Assembly: GCF_028583545.1 (NCBI RefSeq)
Contig: NZ_CP087106.1
Coordinates: 2,238,501 to 2,302,500 of the forward strand
Direction of reading: 5' to 3'
DNA: 64,000 nt
Origin: Methylobacterium sp. NMS14P
GTDB lineage: Bacteria; Pseudomonadota; Alphaproteobacteria; Rhizobiales; Beijerinckiaceae
Numbering within the stretch: position 1 is the stretch's first letter; every line of letters starts with the position of its first letter. The translations under genes were made by a program, and so were the position numbers. The notes below the pieces were generated by a model that saw nothing but the letters and a program-made list of their open reading frames with translations, did no database searches and was not told the DNA's origin. This document shows, piece by piece, positions 33,638-41,160 of the stretch.

Positions 33638-33934
33638 GCGACTGCCCTCGGAAGGTTTTTCCGAACGCTCGGGAGGGTATTCCGACATCTCGGGAGGGCT
33701 CCGGTGCACTGTGAATGCACCGGAGTGGCAGCGGAGAGACGAGGGAGGTGAACGGTACGCAGGACAAAGTCAGCGCCCAGGCCGAGTGCTTGGCGGCTTC
33801 GCGGCAGGGGCGAGAGGAAAAAGGCAATGCACAGCTCAATCAGAGCCGTTGACGACGACATGGCGAGACGCGCTGTACCTTCTCCGGTGGCACGGAGACT
33901 GGTCGGCGCGGCCATGGCGACGGATGAGATCATT
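33638..33934. promoter_or_regulatory. Probable control region with phased dyads
   Basis: Three related 17-21 bp units begin at 33647, 33668 and 33689, 21 bp apart. The first is a perfect dyad, TCGGAA-N5-TTCCGA (33648-33664); the second is TCGGGA-N5-TTCCGA (33669-33685); the third is partial. A separate palindrome, TCCGGTGCA-N7-TGCACCGGA, is at 33700-33724. A minus-strand ORF (33634-33861, 75 codons) crosses the block and ends ATGA-coupled to the next gene, so a coding role is not excluded. I see nothing clear in 33725-33934. Confidence 0.55.
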
Positions 33935-34579
33935 TCAGGCGCCCCCGCGCAGGCGGCGGCGAAGGCCCGCGGCAACGCGATGGCGAAGCGGCGAGCGGTT
34001 GGCGGCTTTGTCCTGGCCCACAACGACAACCGACCGGACGGAGGTGGCCGAGGTCGGAACGAACGTAATCCCGGCTTCCATGGCCGAGATCAGGGCCGGC
34101 AGCTCGGGGACGGTCGAGCAGCGCTCCAGGAACACCGCACCGCGATCCAGATCCTCCGCATGGGCGCGGATCGCGTCGGCCATGCCGCGCTGGCAGTCGC
34201 CGGCGCTCTCGCCGCACAGGTGCGTCAGGTGATCCGTGCGCGCCGCAAGGGCGAGCGCGTCATCGGCGGCGACCCGGGCCGCGGCGGCCAGGGCGGATAG
34301 GTCGGGTGCATCTTGCGTCACGCGGCGCATGCTCCGGTGAGAGAGCGCCGACTGGGCGCGGGTACGCGGTGAAGAGGCGCGGGCTCTCGGCTGAACACGA
34401 GCGACCGAAGGACGGCCGAGAGCCCTCCGCGATGTGCCGGCAGGCAGGCCGACACCGCGGATCTGCGGATGAGAAAGGCTCGGCCCGGTGGGCGTTGTGG
34501 GCCGAGCGAGTTGCCGCGACAGGTCGGAAGGCGTGGTGGGCCCCTGTCGCGGGGTCTGGAAGAGGATCGAGGCGCGCAT
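33935..34579 (-). CDS. Hypothetical early protein (start uncertain)
   Basis: 214 aa if translation starts at 34579, which is coupled to the upstream stop as TGATG. However the first 83 residues are Pro/Ser/Arg-rich and read like non-coding sequence. An internal ATG at 34330 or GTG at 34321 (GGAG upstream) gives about 130 aa with DLSALAAAARVAADDALALA and SAGDCQRGMADAIRAHAEDL, which looks like a real helical protein. Function unknown. Confidence 0.5.
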   Translation of the reverse strand: MRASILFQTPRQGPTTPSDLSRQLARPTTPTGPSLSHPQIRGVGLPAGTSRRALGRPSVARVQPRARASSPRTRAQSALSHRSMRRVTQDAPDLSALAAAARVAADDALALAARTDHLTHLCGESAGDCQRGMADAIRAHAEDLDRGAVFLERCSTVPELPALISAMEAGITFVPTSATSVRSVVVVGQDKAANRSPLRHRVAAGLRRRLRGGA

Positions 34580-34683
34580 CAGCGACGACCTCCGGCAGCG
34601 ACCCGCGCGGGCGCGGGCGACCAGAACAGCAGGCTGATCTGCGGAAGGAGCGCGATGCCGAGGCAGACGAGATCGGCGAGCAT
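34579..34683 (-). CDS. 34-aa putative membrane peptide
   Basis: One hydrophobic helix (LVCLGIALLPQISLLFW) followed by a short basic tail (GGRR). Start is 1 nt after the upstream stop and its stop overlaps the following start, which suggests coupled translation. Too short for a family call. Confidence 0.4.
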   Translation of the reverse strand: MLADLVCLGIALLPQISLLFWSPAPARVAAGGRR

Positions 34684-34684
34684 G

Positions 34685-34918
34685 TCAGCCCTCCCGCTGC
34701 TTGGCGGCGCGGGCCGCGCGCTCGACGCTGTTCATGAGGGCCCAACGGCCGGCCAGGATCTCGGCACTCTCGAGATCAACGGGGGCCGAGCACCAGCACC
34801 GCGCGCCCTTCGGCTTGATCCGGAGGTACGTGCGGCCGTGGGCGTGGGTGATCTCGACCTGCGCGCCGTCGCTGAGTTCGCGTGCGATGCGCTCAGGCGT
34901 GTTCGCCAGCGTCCTCAT
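34685..34918 (-). CDS. Hypothetical small early protein
   Basis: 77 aa. ERIARELSDGAQVEITHAHG and YLRIKPKGARCWCSAPVDLE form a small beta/alpha domain with a CxC pair. It overlaps the preceding 44-aa gene by ATGA. No family recognised. Confidence 0.55.
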   Translation of the reverse strand: MRTLANTPERIARELSDGAQVEITHAHGRTYLRIKPKGARCWCSAPVDLESAEILAGRWALMNSVERAARAAKQREG

Positions 34919-35049
34919 GCCAGCACCAGCACGCAGGCACCGACGGCTAGCGTCGTGGCGATGATCGGGAGGAGTCCGCGACACCACAGCAGGGCAGCGG
35001 CACCGGTGGAGACCGAGCAGGCGATCGGGAGCGCGATCAGCGTGCTCAT
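34915..35049 (-). CDS. 44-aa putative two-helix membrane peptide
   Basis: Two hydrophobic segments (LIALPIACSVSTGAAALLW and LLPIIATTLAVGACVLVLA) separated by CRG. Both ends overlap neighbours by ATGA, so it is embedded in a coupled set downstream of the Cro-like gene. Might be a small holin-like, superinfection-exclusion or regulatory peptide; nothing decides. Confidence 0.45.
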   Translation of the reverse strand: MSTLIALPIACSVSTGAAALLWCRGLLPIIATTLAVGACVLVLA

Positions 35050-35324
35050 GACGCGAGCGCCTCGGGCTGGGCGCTCGCCATGACGAGCGCCTCAGAGACC
35101 GGAGGGCGCGGCACGTCCGCGGGCCACTCACCGCCGGCGGGCCAATGATCCGACAGCCACTGGAAGGAAGCGGCCAACGGCCGGGATCCGACGTCGCCGC
35201 CGCAGCGCAGGAGGCGCACTCGCTTGCCGTCGTTGAAGAGGAGCGCCGAGACGCGCGCGTCCGAGACCTCACGGGCTTCCCGAAAGGCGTCGATAACCCG
35301 CAGGAGATGATCGGTCGTGAGCAT
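35046..35324 (-). CDS. Cro-like early repressor
   Basis: 92 aa from the ATG at 35324 (an in-frame ATG at 35354 is possible). LTTDHLLRVIDAFREAREVS, ARVSALLFNDGKRVRLLRCG and FQWLSDHWPAGGEWPADV match a conserved HTH-type family that sits opposite S24 repressors in alphaproteobacterial prophages. It is divergent from the repressor across operators O1 and O2, the place of lambda Cro. No clear ribosome site precedes its start. Confidence 0.65.
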   Translation of the reverse strand: MLTTDHLLRVIDAFREAREVSDARVSALLFNDGKRVRLLRCGGDVGSRPLAASFQWLSDHWPAGGEWPADVPRPPVSEALVMASAQPEALAS

Positions 35325-35336
35325 GGGTCCATAAGT

Positions 35337-35409
35337 GAGGGCAATGTCCCCCATCGGTCAAGGGCTACATCCTCCTCCGGAACAAAAATAGTTGAGGGTA
35401 TCGTCCCCC
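35337..35409. promoter_or_regulatory. Repressor operators O1 and O2
   Basis: O1 is GAGGGCAATGTCCCCC at 35337-35352; O2 is GAGGGTATCGTCCCCC at 35394-35409. Both are pseudo-palindromes with GRGGG/CCCYC arms around 6 bp. They lie between the divergent Cro-like and S24 repressor genes. O2 ends 2 nt before the repressor ATG and contains TATCGT at 35399, a possible -10. Confidence 0.7.
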
Positions 35410-35411
35410 GC

Positions 35412-36137
35412 ATGACGAGGGACATACGGGAGCGCATCAGCGAGCGCCTGGAAGAGCTGAAGAAGTCGGCCCGAGCCGCGTCACTGGATTCGGGGCTCGG
35501 CGCCACGGCGATCAAGGACATCCTCAAGCGCACGGACAATTCGCCGACGATGGCGACCGTGGAGAAGCTAGCGGTGGGCTTAAACGTCTCGCCTTCCTGG
35601 CTGGCGTTCGAGGCCGGGCCCAAGACCCTGAGGGTTCAGGACCGGGGCGGCCTCACCAATGCCGGCCACTTATTCACGCTTGCGCGCGTAGACGGCGCCG
35701 TGAAAGCCGGAGCTTTTTTGCGAGCGTCGGCGTTCGACGATGATCTTGGTGAGGCCATCTCGGCGCCGCGAGATCCCGACTATCCGGCCGCTCGGCAGAT
35801 CGCGTACCGGGTCGACGGTGACTCGATGAACGCGGCCAAGCCGCGTCCGATCATGGATGGCGACTTCATCATCTGCGCAGTGTGGGCCGACCTTGGCATC
35901 CGGCTCACAGACGGCCAGATCGTCGTCGTTCAGCAGACGATCGACGGCGGGCGCCTTCGGGAGCGTTCGGTCAAAGCGGTCTTCAAGGTGTCGGGCGGTT
36001 GGGAGCTGCGACCTCAGTCGACCAACCCCGAGCATGAGGCGATCTTCGTCCCAGAGAATGATGCGCCGGACGACGGGCGCGAGGTCGTAGTGCTCGCGCT
36101 CGTCCGGTTCGTGTTCAACAACCAGGTTATCCGATAG
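35412..36137 (+). CDS. S24-family phage repressor (CI/LexA-like)
   Basis: 241 aa. N-terminal HTH (residues 1-60, with TAIKDILKRTDNSPTMATVE), hinge with a possible cleavage pair Ala99-Gly100 (VKAGAF), and a C-terminal S24 peptidase domain with Ser138 in DGDSMN and Lys188 in ERSVKAVFK. RecA-stimulated self-cleavage and lysogeny control are expected. No Shine-Dalgarno precedes the ATG at 35412, which sits beside O2, so a leaderless mRNA as for lambda cI is plausible. Confidence 0.88.
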   Translation: MTRDIRERISERLEELKKSARAASLDSGLGATAIKDILKRTDNSPTMATVEKLAVGLNVSPSWLAFEAGPKTLRVQDRGGLTNAGHLFTLARVDGAVKAGAFLRASAFDDDLGEAISAPRDPDYPAARQIAYRVDGDSMNAAKPRPIMDGDFIICAVWADLGIRLTDGQIVVVQQTIDGGRLRERSVKAVFKVSGGWELRPQSTNPEHEAIFVPENDAPDDGREVVVLALVRFVFNNQVIR

Positions 36138-36420
36138 CTGCGGAGCGCTCGTCTCCCGGCTGCCGAAGGTAGACCACGCCGAGGATCACTGCGCCCGTCT
36201 CACCGCAGTAGATGCAATCGGGATCGATCTCGCGCGTCGCGCCTCCTTCGTAGAACTCCTGAACCGTTGCGGGATCGTTCGGCTCGTCGGCCAGACGCAC
36301 GATCTGTGAACGCTCGCGGTCGCAGCAAACGCACCTCAAGCGGACGCTGAAGGAACGCTCCTGGAGGAGCGGAAGCGTCTCCCTGGCGAGCTCGCAATTC
36401 GACGGCATCAGCAACGGCAT
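36127..36420 (-). CDS. Small zinc-ribbon-like protein
   Basis: 97 aa. Cys pairs CVCC (residues 30-33) and CIYC (69-72) are spaced as in a zinc ribbon. It has AGGAG upstream of the ATG at 36420 and converges on the repressor gene, overlapping its end by 11 nt. Function unknown; possibly regulatory. Confidence 0.55.
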   Translation of the reverse strand: MPLLMPSNCELARETLPLLQERSFSVRLRCVCCDRERSQIVRLADEPNDPATVQEFYEGGATREIDPDCIYCGETGAVILGVVYLRQPGDERSAAIG

Positions 36421-36606
36421 GGGCTGTCTCTCCTGTTGAATGTTGCCATCATGTTCTCATCAGGATGGGAGTCAACGAGAGGCCAAGGAATCTTTATTCC
36501 GGTGGACGAATGCCGTGTAGCGCGTTGATTGCGCTGAAAAATCCTCAGAAGTTGCGGTGTGGATAACGCCACAACTGGCGGATTTTGCGGCGCCTCGGCA
36601 AAAAAT

Positions 36607-36659
36607 GGGGGCAAATGCCCTCGCCGGCCATTGACGGGGGCAATGTCCCCCATTAATTT
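36607..36659 (+). promoter_or_regulatory. Early rightward promoter with operators O3 and O4
   Basis: TTGACG at 36631-36636 and TAATTT at 36654-36659 are separated by 17 bp. Operator O4, GGGGGCAATGTCCCCC (36636-36651), fills the spacer; O3, GGGGGCAAATGCCCTC, is at 36607-36622. The same 16-bp motif lies at the repressor gene, so this promoter is probably shut by the S24 repressor in the lysogen. It drives the operon starting at 36694. Confidence 0.72.
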
Positions 36660-36693
36660 CGCTTCATCGCAGCGACGCGATGGAGCCGCCCCG

Positions 36694-37110
36694 ATGTCCA
36701 ACCGCAAGATGAGCTGGGCCGCCGCCCTTCGCGACCTGAAGTCCGACAGGAAGCAGAGGCACGACGTGCGCGAGGAACGCTTGAAGACCACGGCCGGCCT
36801 ACGGGGCGCTCCGGCTCTGCCGCTTTCGGCCTGGCGCGGCCGTTCCGGCCGGCGCTACGTGGTCGGCGTGCATCCGATCGTCGGCTTCGAGGCTGACGAG
36901 GGCGCCGAGGCCGTCTGCATCGCCGTCGGCCGCGACAAGGACGGCATCGCCGAGCTGATCAGCGCCGTGTCCGGCCTGGATGCCGGCACCCTTCAGCGCT
37001 GGACCGCCAAGGCTCGCAGCAAGGGCGCCACCGAGGTGCACGTGCACCGGCTGGCCGAGAACACGGCCGAGCGCGCCGCCATCGTCTCCGACCTCAAGCC
37101 CGCGGCCTGA
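36694..37110 (+). CDS. Hypothetical first gene of rightward early operon
   Basis: 138 aa from the ATG at 36694 (GGAG 8 nt upstream). Basic N-terminus (SWAAALRDLKSDRKQRHDVR) and an alpha/beta C-terminal domain (VVGVHPIVGFEADEGAEAVC, KSKGATEVHVHRLAENTAER-like). First gene after the operator-controlled promoter. No family recognised. Confidence 0.6.
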   Translation: MSNRKMSWAAALRDLKSDRKQRHDVREERLKTTAGLRGAPALPLSAWRGRSGRRYVVGVHPIVGFEADEGAEAVCIAVGRDKDGIAELISAVSGLDAGTLQRWTAKARSKGATEVHVHRLAENTAERAAIVSDLKPAA

Positions 37111-37113
37111 GCT

Positions 37114-37194
37114 GTGGTCGAGATCCTGACCCTCATCGCCGTGGCCGCCCTCTTCACGGTCGCCGCCGCGAGCGCCGCCTTCCTCCCCGCCTGA
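37114..37194 (+). CDS. 26-aa putative membrane peptide
   Basis: GTG start at 37114, just after the previous stop. One hydrophobic helix (LTLIAVAALFTVAAASAAFL). No clear ribosome site, so translation would depend on coupling. Weakly supported. Confidence 0.3.
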   Translation: MVEILTLIAVAALFTVAAASAAFLPA

Positions 37195-37209
37195 ACCTCC
37201 GGAGCCGTC

Positions 37210-37341
37210 ATGCGCGCCTTCCTCGCCGACGTCCTGCCGGACGCGACCGCCCGCGGCCTCGCCGCCGGGCTCACCCTCTACGTCCTGGCCGGTCTCGGCC
37301 TCGGCGTGGTGATCGTCCTCCGCCTGCATGGAGCCGCCTAG
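37210..37341 (+). CDS. 43-aa putative membrane peptide
   Basis: ATG at 37210 with GGAG 5 nt upstream. An amphipathic start is followed by a transmembrane helix (LYVLAGLGLGVVIVLRLHG). Good ribosome site and tight spacing to the next gene support it as real. Confidence 0.5.
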   Translation: MRAFLADVLPDATARGLAAGLTLYVLAGLGLGVVIVLRLHGAA

Positions 37342-37343
37342 TC

Positions 37344-37736
37344 ATGTGCCTCCTCACCGCCACTGACCAGCCCCGCCATCTCGACACGCCAACGCTGCGC
37401 GAGAAGGCCGACGCGGCCTACGACGATCTGCTGATTGCCCTCGCGGCCCGGCAGAAGCTCCTCCAGGACATCGACGACGGTGCCCGGACCACCGCCTTCA
37501 ACAAGGGCCTCCCCGACGAGCGCCTGAAGCGCGTCAACAAGATCGCCTTCGAGGCCGAGTACGCCTACCAGCAGGCCGCCCACGCCCTGATGTTCGGCGA
37601 GCCCCACGCGGGCACCGTCACCAGCATCTCGCTCGCCCTGGCGATGCAGATCCGGCTCGGCCGGAACGACAAGGATGCGCGGCTGGCGGCGCCGGCGGCG
37701 CGGCTGCCCGCCGTTGCGGGCGCGGGGGCGCTGTAG
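37344..37736 (+). CDS. Hypothetical early protein
   Basis: 130 aa, helical, with REKADAAYDDLLIALAARQK and AFEAEYAYQQAAHALMFGEP, and an Ala-rich C-terminal tail. Flanked by coupled genes: 1 nt before the HNH gene. Function unknown. Confidence 0.55.
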   Translation: MCLLTATDQPRHLDTPTLREKADAAYDDLLIALAARQKLLQDIDDGARTTAFNKGLPDERLKRVNKIAFEAEYAYQQAAHALMFGEPHAGTVTSISLALAMQIRLGRNDKDARLAAPAARLPAVAGAGAL

Positions 37737-38237
37737 ATGCCCCGGCCGCTGCCAAGCCTCGACGAGCTGTCCGCTCTCTACTCGTATGACCCCGAAGCTG
37801 GCGTCATTCGCCTCAAGGTTCGGCGCTCAACCTCGCCGGCTGGGAAAGAATTTCGCAGCATAAGCAATCAGGGATACGTCGTAGTTAGCCCGACTATCAA
37901 CGGCATCCGCCACCATATGTTTGCCCATCGTCTTGCTTGGGCTCTCTATAGCGGCTCGCATCCGCCGCGAGACATGCTGATCGATCACATCAACAGGGAT
38001 CGTGCTGACAACAGGATTGCCAACCTAAGGCTCGTGGACCCTTACGGAAATTCAATCAACAGCGCGAGAACGCGCAAGCCTTCTCACGTACCGAAGTACG
38101 TCAGCCAACTCCTTCGACACGGGAAGATCAAATATCAAGTCTCGGGATGTGCGGGCGGCAAAGTGTTCTACCGCGGCATCTTCGACAGTCTTGAAGAGGC
38201 GTCTCGTGTTGCTGGCGATGGAGGTCTTCACAAATGA
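37737..38237 (+). CDS. HNH homing-type endonuclease
   Basis: 166 aa. FAHRLAWALYSGSHP, LIDHINRDRADNRIANLRLV is an HNH_3 core with the catalytic DH and Asn; an AP2-like C-terminal segment (KYQVSGCAGGKVFYRGIFDS, LEEASRVAG) binds DNA. Its lower GC content and codon use differ from neighbours, which fits recent entry as a selfish element. Confidence 0.87.
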   Translation: MPRPLPSLDELSALYSYDPEAGVIRLKVRRSTSPAGKEFRSISNQGYVVVSPTINGIRHHMFAHRLAWALYSGSHPPRDMLIDHINRDRADNRIANLRLVDPYGNSINSARTRKPSHVPKYVSQLLRHGKIKYQVSGCAGGKVFYRGIFDSLEEASRVAGDGGLHK

Positions 38238-38707
38238 AGCGGGCTAAGACCATCACCCCCATGAGCGCTGTCGAGGCGCATGCCGCGCTCGCGGCTCTGC
38301 GAACCGAGATCGGCCCGAAGGCCTACGTCTCCGTCAGCATCACCGTCTCCGAATACGCGGAGGGCATCCTCAGCGCCTCGATCTACGCAGGCGGCATGAG
38401 TCAGCGCAGCCCGAATTTCGTGTGCAAGGGCGATGACTTGGGTCAGGTCGTTGCGGATCTGCGCGCTGGCTGGGCCGGCTTCCAAGACGAGCATGCACGG
38501 CGGATGACTGCCGACATGGCCCTGGAGATCATCCGCATCACGGATGAGCAGGGCTGCTGCACCGACGCGGCCCTGCGCGGGTCGAAGTTCTCCGTCGGCG
38601 ACGTCCGGCGGTTCGGGCCGGGCGCTTGCGCCAAGGCGAACGAGATGGCCGGCCGCGGCCCCTTCGAGATCGTCAGCATTGCTGGCGCGAACGGGGAGGC
38701 CGCGTGA
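38234..38707 (+). CDS. Hypothetical early protein
   Basis: 157 aa. A beta segment (KAYVSVSITVSEYAEGILSA) and VVADLRAGWAGFQDEHARR precede a small C-terminal helical domain (MALEIIRITDEQGCCTDAAL). ATGA-coupled to the HNH gene and ending flush with the Gp157 gene start. Unknown function. Confidence 0.55.
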   Translation: MKRAKTITPMSAVEAHAALAALRTEIGPKAYVSVSITVSEYAEGILSASIYAGGMSQRSPNFVCKGDDLGQVVADLRAGWAGFQDEHARRMTADMALEIIRITDEQGCCTDAALRGSKFSVGDVRRFGPGACAKANEMAGRGPFEIVSIAGANGEAA

Positions 38708-39234
38708 TGGCTACCGCCCGCCGCCGGCCCGACCTCACCCGCGACGCCGTGAAGGAGCTGGAGGCCGCCCGCGTCTTGCGGGAGCACCTCTCCGATCTCG
38801 CGCAGGGTGATGAGCTCTTCATCCGGGATTCGCTTGAGGGCGAGACTGACCTCGACGGGCTCGTCTCCACGCTCGTGCACGCCATCGGCGAGGACGAGGC
38901 GCACGCCGTCGGCCTGAAGGCCTACCAGGACCAGATCGCACTCCGGGTCGCGCTGTACGGGGAGCGCGCCGAGTTCAAGCGCCGGCTGCTCGTGCAGGCC
39001 CTGGAGATCTCGGGCCGGCCCACGATCGAGACGGACGGCGGCACGGTCACGCTGCGCCCGGTCGCGCCGAAGGTCGTCGAGGGTGAAATCGCCGACATCC
39101 CCGCTGAGTTTTGGCAGCCGCAGCCGCCGAAGCTCGACCGCCGCGCACTGCTGGCCGCGCTGAAGGAAGGCCGGGACGTCCCCGGCGCCAGCCTGAGCAA
39201 CGGCGGCACCACCATCAGCATCCGGAGGGCCTGA
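38707..39234 (+). CDS. Siphovirus Gp157-like protein
   Basis: 175 aa from the ATG at 38707. DELFIRDSLEGETDLDGLVS, the helical YQDQIALRVALYGERAEFKR and GGTVTLRPVAPKVVEGEIAD, IPAEFW match the Gp157 family, found next to recombination genes in temperate phages and linked to phage resistance in Streptococcus. Here it directly precedes the Bet gene. Confidence 0.78.
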   Translation: MATARRRPDLTRDAVKELEAARVLREHLSDLAQGDELFIRDSLEGETDLDGLVSTLVHAIGEDEAHAVGLKAYQDQIALRVALYGERAEFKRRLLVQALEISGRPTIETDGGTVTLRPVAPKVVEGEIADIPAEFWQPQPPKLDRRALLAALKEGRDVPGASLSNGGTTISIRRA

Positions 39235-39236
39235 AC

Positions 39237-40217
39237 GTGTCGAACGTGGTCTCCATGCCCGCGGCCGCGGCCGCCTACGACGCCAAGGCCGTGGCGCTGA
39301 TCCGCCGGACGGTCGCCGCCGACACCAACGACGACGAGTTCAACCTCTTCGTTCACACGGCTCGGCATCTGCGCCTGGACCCGCTGCGCCGGCAGATCTT
39401 CGCCTTCGTCTACAACAAGGACAAGCCGGCCAAGCGGCGGATGTCGATCATCGTGGCGATCGACGGCTTTCGCGCGATCGCGGACCGGACCGGCGATTAC
39501 CGGCCGGACGAGGACGAGCCATCCTTTGAGATCGATCCCGAGCTGAAGGGCCCGGCCAACCCCGCGGGGCTCGTGAAGGCCACCGTCCGGGTGTTCAAGT
39601 TCGCGCACGGCGGGTGGCACCGCGTGACGGCCTCCGCCTACTGGGAGGAGTACGCGCCGGTCACCGAGCAGTGGTCGGACGTGGTCCGGAAGGACTCGGG
39701 CAAGACATGGCCGAACGGCGACGTGAAGTACGACGTCGTCCCCGCCGAGGGCGCGACCCGGATCCTGAAGCTCGACACGTCCGGCAATTGGGGGAAGATG
39801 CCCCGGCTGATGCTGGCGAAGGTCGCCGAGGCTCTGGCTCTGCGCAAGGCGTGGCCGGACGATCTCGCGAACGTCTACGCCGCCGAGGAGATGGACCGGA
39901 GCCGGGCGTCTGAGGTGCTGCCGTCCGAGGCGGCGGCCGAGGGTGCCACACAGGAGCGGCTGGAGCGCATTGGCGCCGGCCGGACAATCCTCTTCCAGTT
40001 CGGGCCGAATACGCCCCTGGAGCCCGTCGAGATCGGCCGCATCGCCGACCGCGTGCGGGAGCACCTCAAGGCCCTCGCCGGCGATCCAGCGGCCGTGCGC
40101 GCCTGGGAGATGCAGAACCGGCACGGCCTGCGGGAGTGGTGGGGCCGCGACGACTCTCGCGACCCGCTGGAGACGAAGAAGGCGATCGAGGCGGCGCAGC
40201 GCGGTGCCGGGTCATGA
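39237..40217 (+). CDS. bet: Bet/RecT-type single-strand annealing protein
   Basis: 326 aa from a GTG at 39237 with GGAGGG 7 nt upstream. VALIRRTVAADTNDDEFNLF, ARHLRLDPLRRQIFAFVYN and RRMSIIVAIDGFRAIADRTG are the Redbeta/Bet core; the C-terminal 100 residues are a charged variable domain. It anneals homologous single strands in phage recombination. No exonuclease partner is recognised next to it. Confidence 0.88.
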   Translation: MSNVVSMPAAAAAYDAKAVALIRRTVAADTNDDEFNLFVHTARHLRLDPLRRQIFAFVYNKDKPAKRRMSIIVAIDGFRAIADRTGDYRPDEDEPSFEIDPELKGPANPAGLVKATVRVFKFAHGGWHRVTASAYWEEYAPVTEQWSDVVRKDSGKTWPNGDVKYDVVPAEGATRILKLDTSGNWGKMPRLMLAKVAEALALRKAWPDDLANVYAAEEMDRSRASEVLPSEAAAEGATQERLERIGAGRTILFQFGPNTPLEPVEIGRIADRVREHLKALAGDPAAVRAWEMQNRHGLREWWGRDDSRDPLETKKAIEAAQRGAGS

Positions 40218-40639
40218 GCGCCCTCATTGACGCCCGCGCCCGGCGCGATGCCGGCATGGAGGCCGCGGCCGAGGCGGAGGATCGCCGCCAGCCCGCCTTC
40301 GCTGTCGCCGCCTACGCGGCCATCCTCTCCGTCGCGACCCGTCAGGCCACGGTGCACGTCGATGACGTGCTGACCGCCTGCGCCGTGCGGCCGACTTCGC
40401 CGAACGCCTGGGGCAGCGTCTGGAAGCGCGCGATCCGCGAGGGCGTGATCGTCAAGACCGGACGGACCCGGCCGTGCGCCACCGACCGGCGGAAGAACTG
40501 CCACGAGTACCCGGTCTACGCGAGCGGCCTCTTCGGGCGCGGCGCGAAGCCGGCCGTCCCGGGCCGCCGGGCGACGCCGCCGTCCGCCGCGCTGCCCGGC
40601 CAGATCGACCTCTTCTCGAACGTTGGAGGCGCGCTGTGA
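40214..40639 (+). CDS. Winged-helix-like early protein
   Basis: 141 aa from the ATG at 40214 (ATGA overlap with bet). VDDVLTACAVRPTSPNAWGS and VWKRAIREGVIVKTGRTRP resemble a small winged-helix DNA-binding module; HEYPVYASGLFGRG follows. Placed in the recombination block, it may help recombination or replication, but no precise family is assigned. Confidence 0.6.
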   Translation: MSALIDARARRDAGMEAAAEAEDRRQPAFAVAAYAAILSVATRQATVHVDDVLTACAVRPTSPNAWGSVWKRAIREGVIVKTGRTRPCATDRRKNCHEYPVYASGLFGRGAKPAVPGRRATPPSAALPGQIDLFSNVGGAL

Positions 40640-41160
40640 CGGACATCGTTCCGCCGATCCCGCACCGCTACACGGGCGAGAGCTGGGTGCCTCTCACCCC
40701 GCACTGGCAGCGGGTCGCCGACAAGCACTACGCCATCGGCGAGATCCGCAACCTCGTCCCGGAGGAGCAGCGCTCGCGCGCCTCGCACGGGCACCAGTTC
40801 GCTGAGATCGGCGACGCCTGGCGCACGCTGCCCGAGCATCTGGCCGAGCGGTTCCCGACCGCCGAGGCCCTGCGGAAGTTCGCCCTCATCAAGGCCGGCT
40901 TCGCCACGGTCACCGAGCACGTCTGCGGCTCGCAGGCCGAGGCTCAGCGGCTCGCGACCGTCATCGGCAGCCTAGACCCCTACAGCGTCACCGAGGTCCG
41001 CCGGGACGTCGTCCGGCATCTGCGGGCCATGTCGCAGTCGCTGCGGGCCATGGGTCGCGAGGATTTCCAGCGGTCCAAGCAGGGCTGCCTCGAGGTGGTC
41101 GCCGATCTGATCGGCGTTCCGGCCTCGGCGCTCAGCGCGAACGTCGGGAGGGCGGCATGA
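40636..41160 (+). CDS. Conserved phage protein of unknown function
   Basis: 174 aa from a GTG overlapping the previous stop. RASHGHQFAEIGDAWRTLPE, LRKFALIKAGFATVTEHVCG and SLRAMGREDFQRSKQGCLEV form a family I recognise as common in proteobacterial prophages near recombination genes, without a known activity. Overlaps the next gene by 4 nt. Confidence 0.65.
   Translation: MTDIVPPIPHRYTGESWVPLTPHWQRVADKHYAIGEIRNLVPEEQRSRASHGHQFAEIGDAWRTLPEHLAERFPTAEALRKFALIKAGFATVTEHVCGSQAEAQRLATVIGSLDPYSVTEVRRDVVRHLRAMSQSLRAMGREDFQRSKQGCLEVVADLIGVPASALSANVGRAA

Noticed and set aside
33827..34300. 157-codon plus-strand ORF in the early leftward region
   Set aside because: Opposite to all neighbours, no ribosome site, composition like an antisense frame of the minus-strand gene at 33935.
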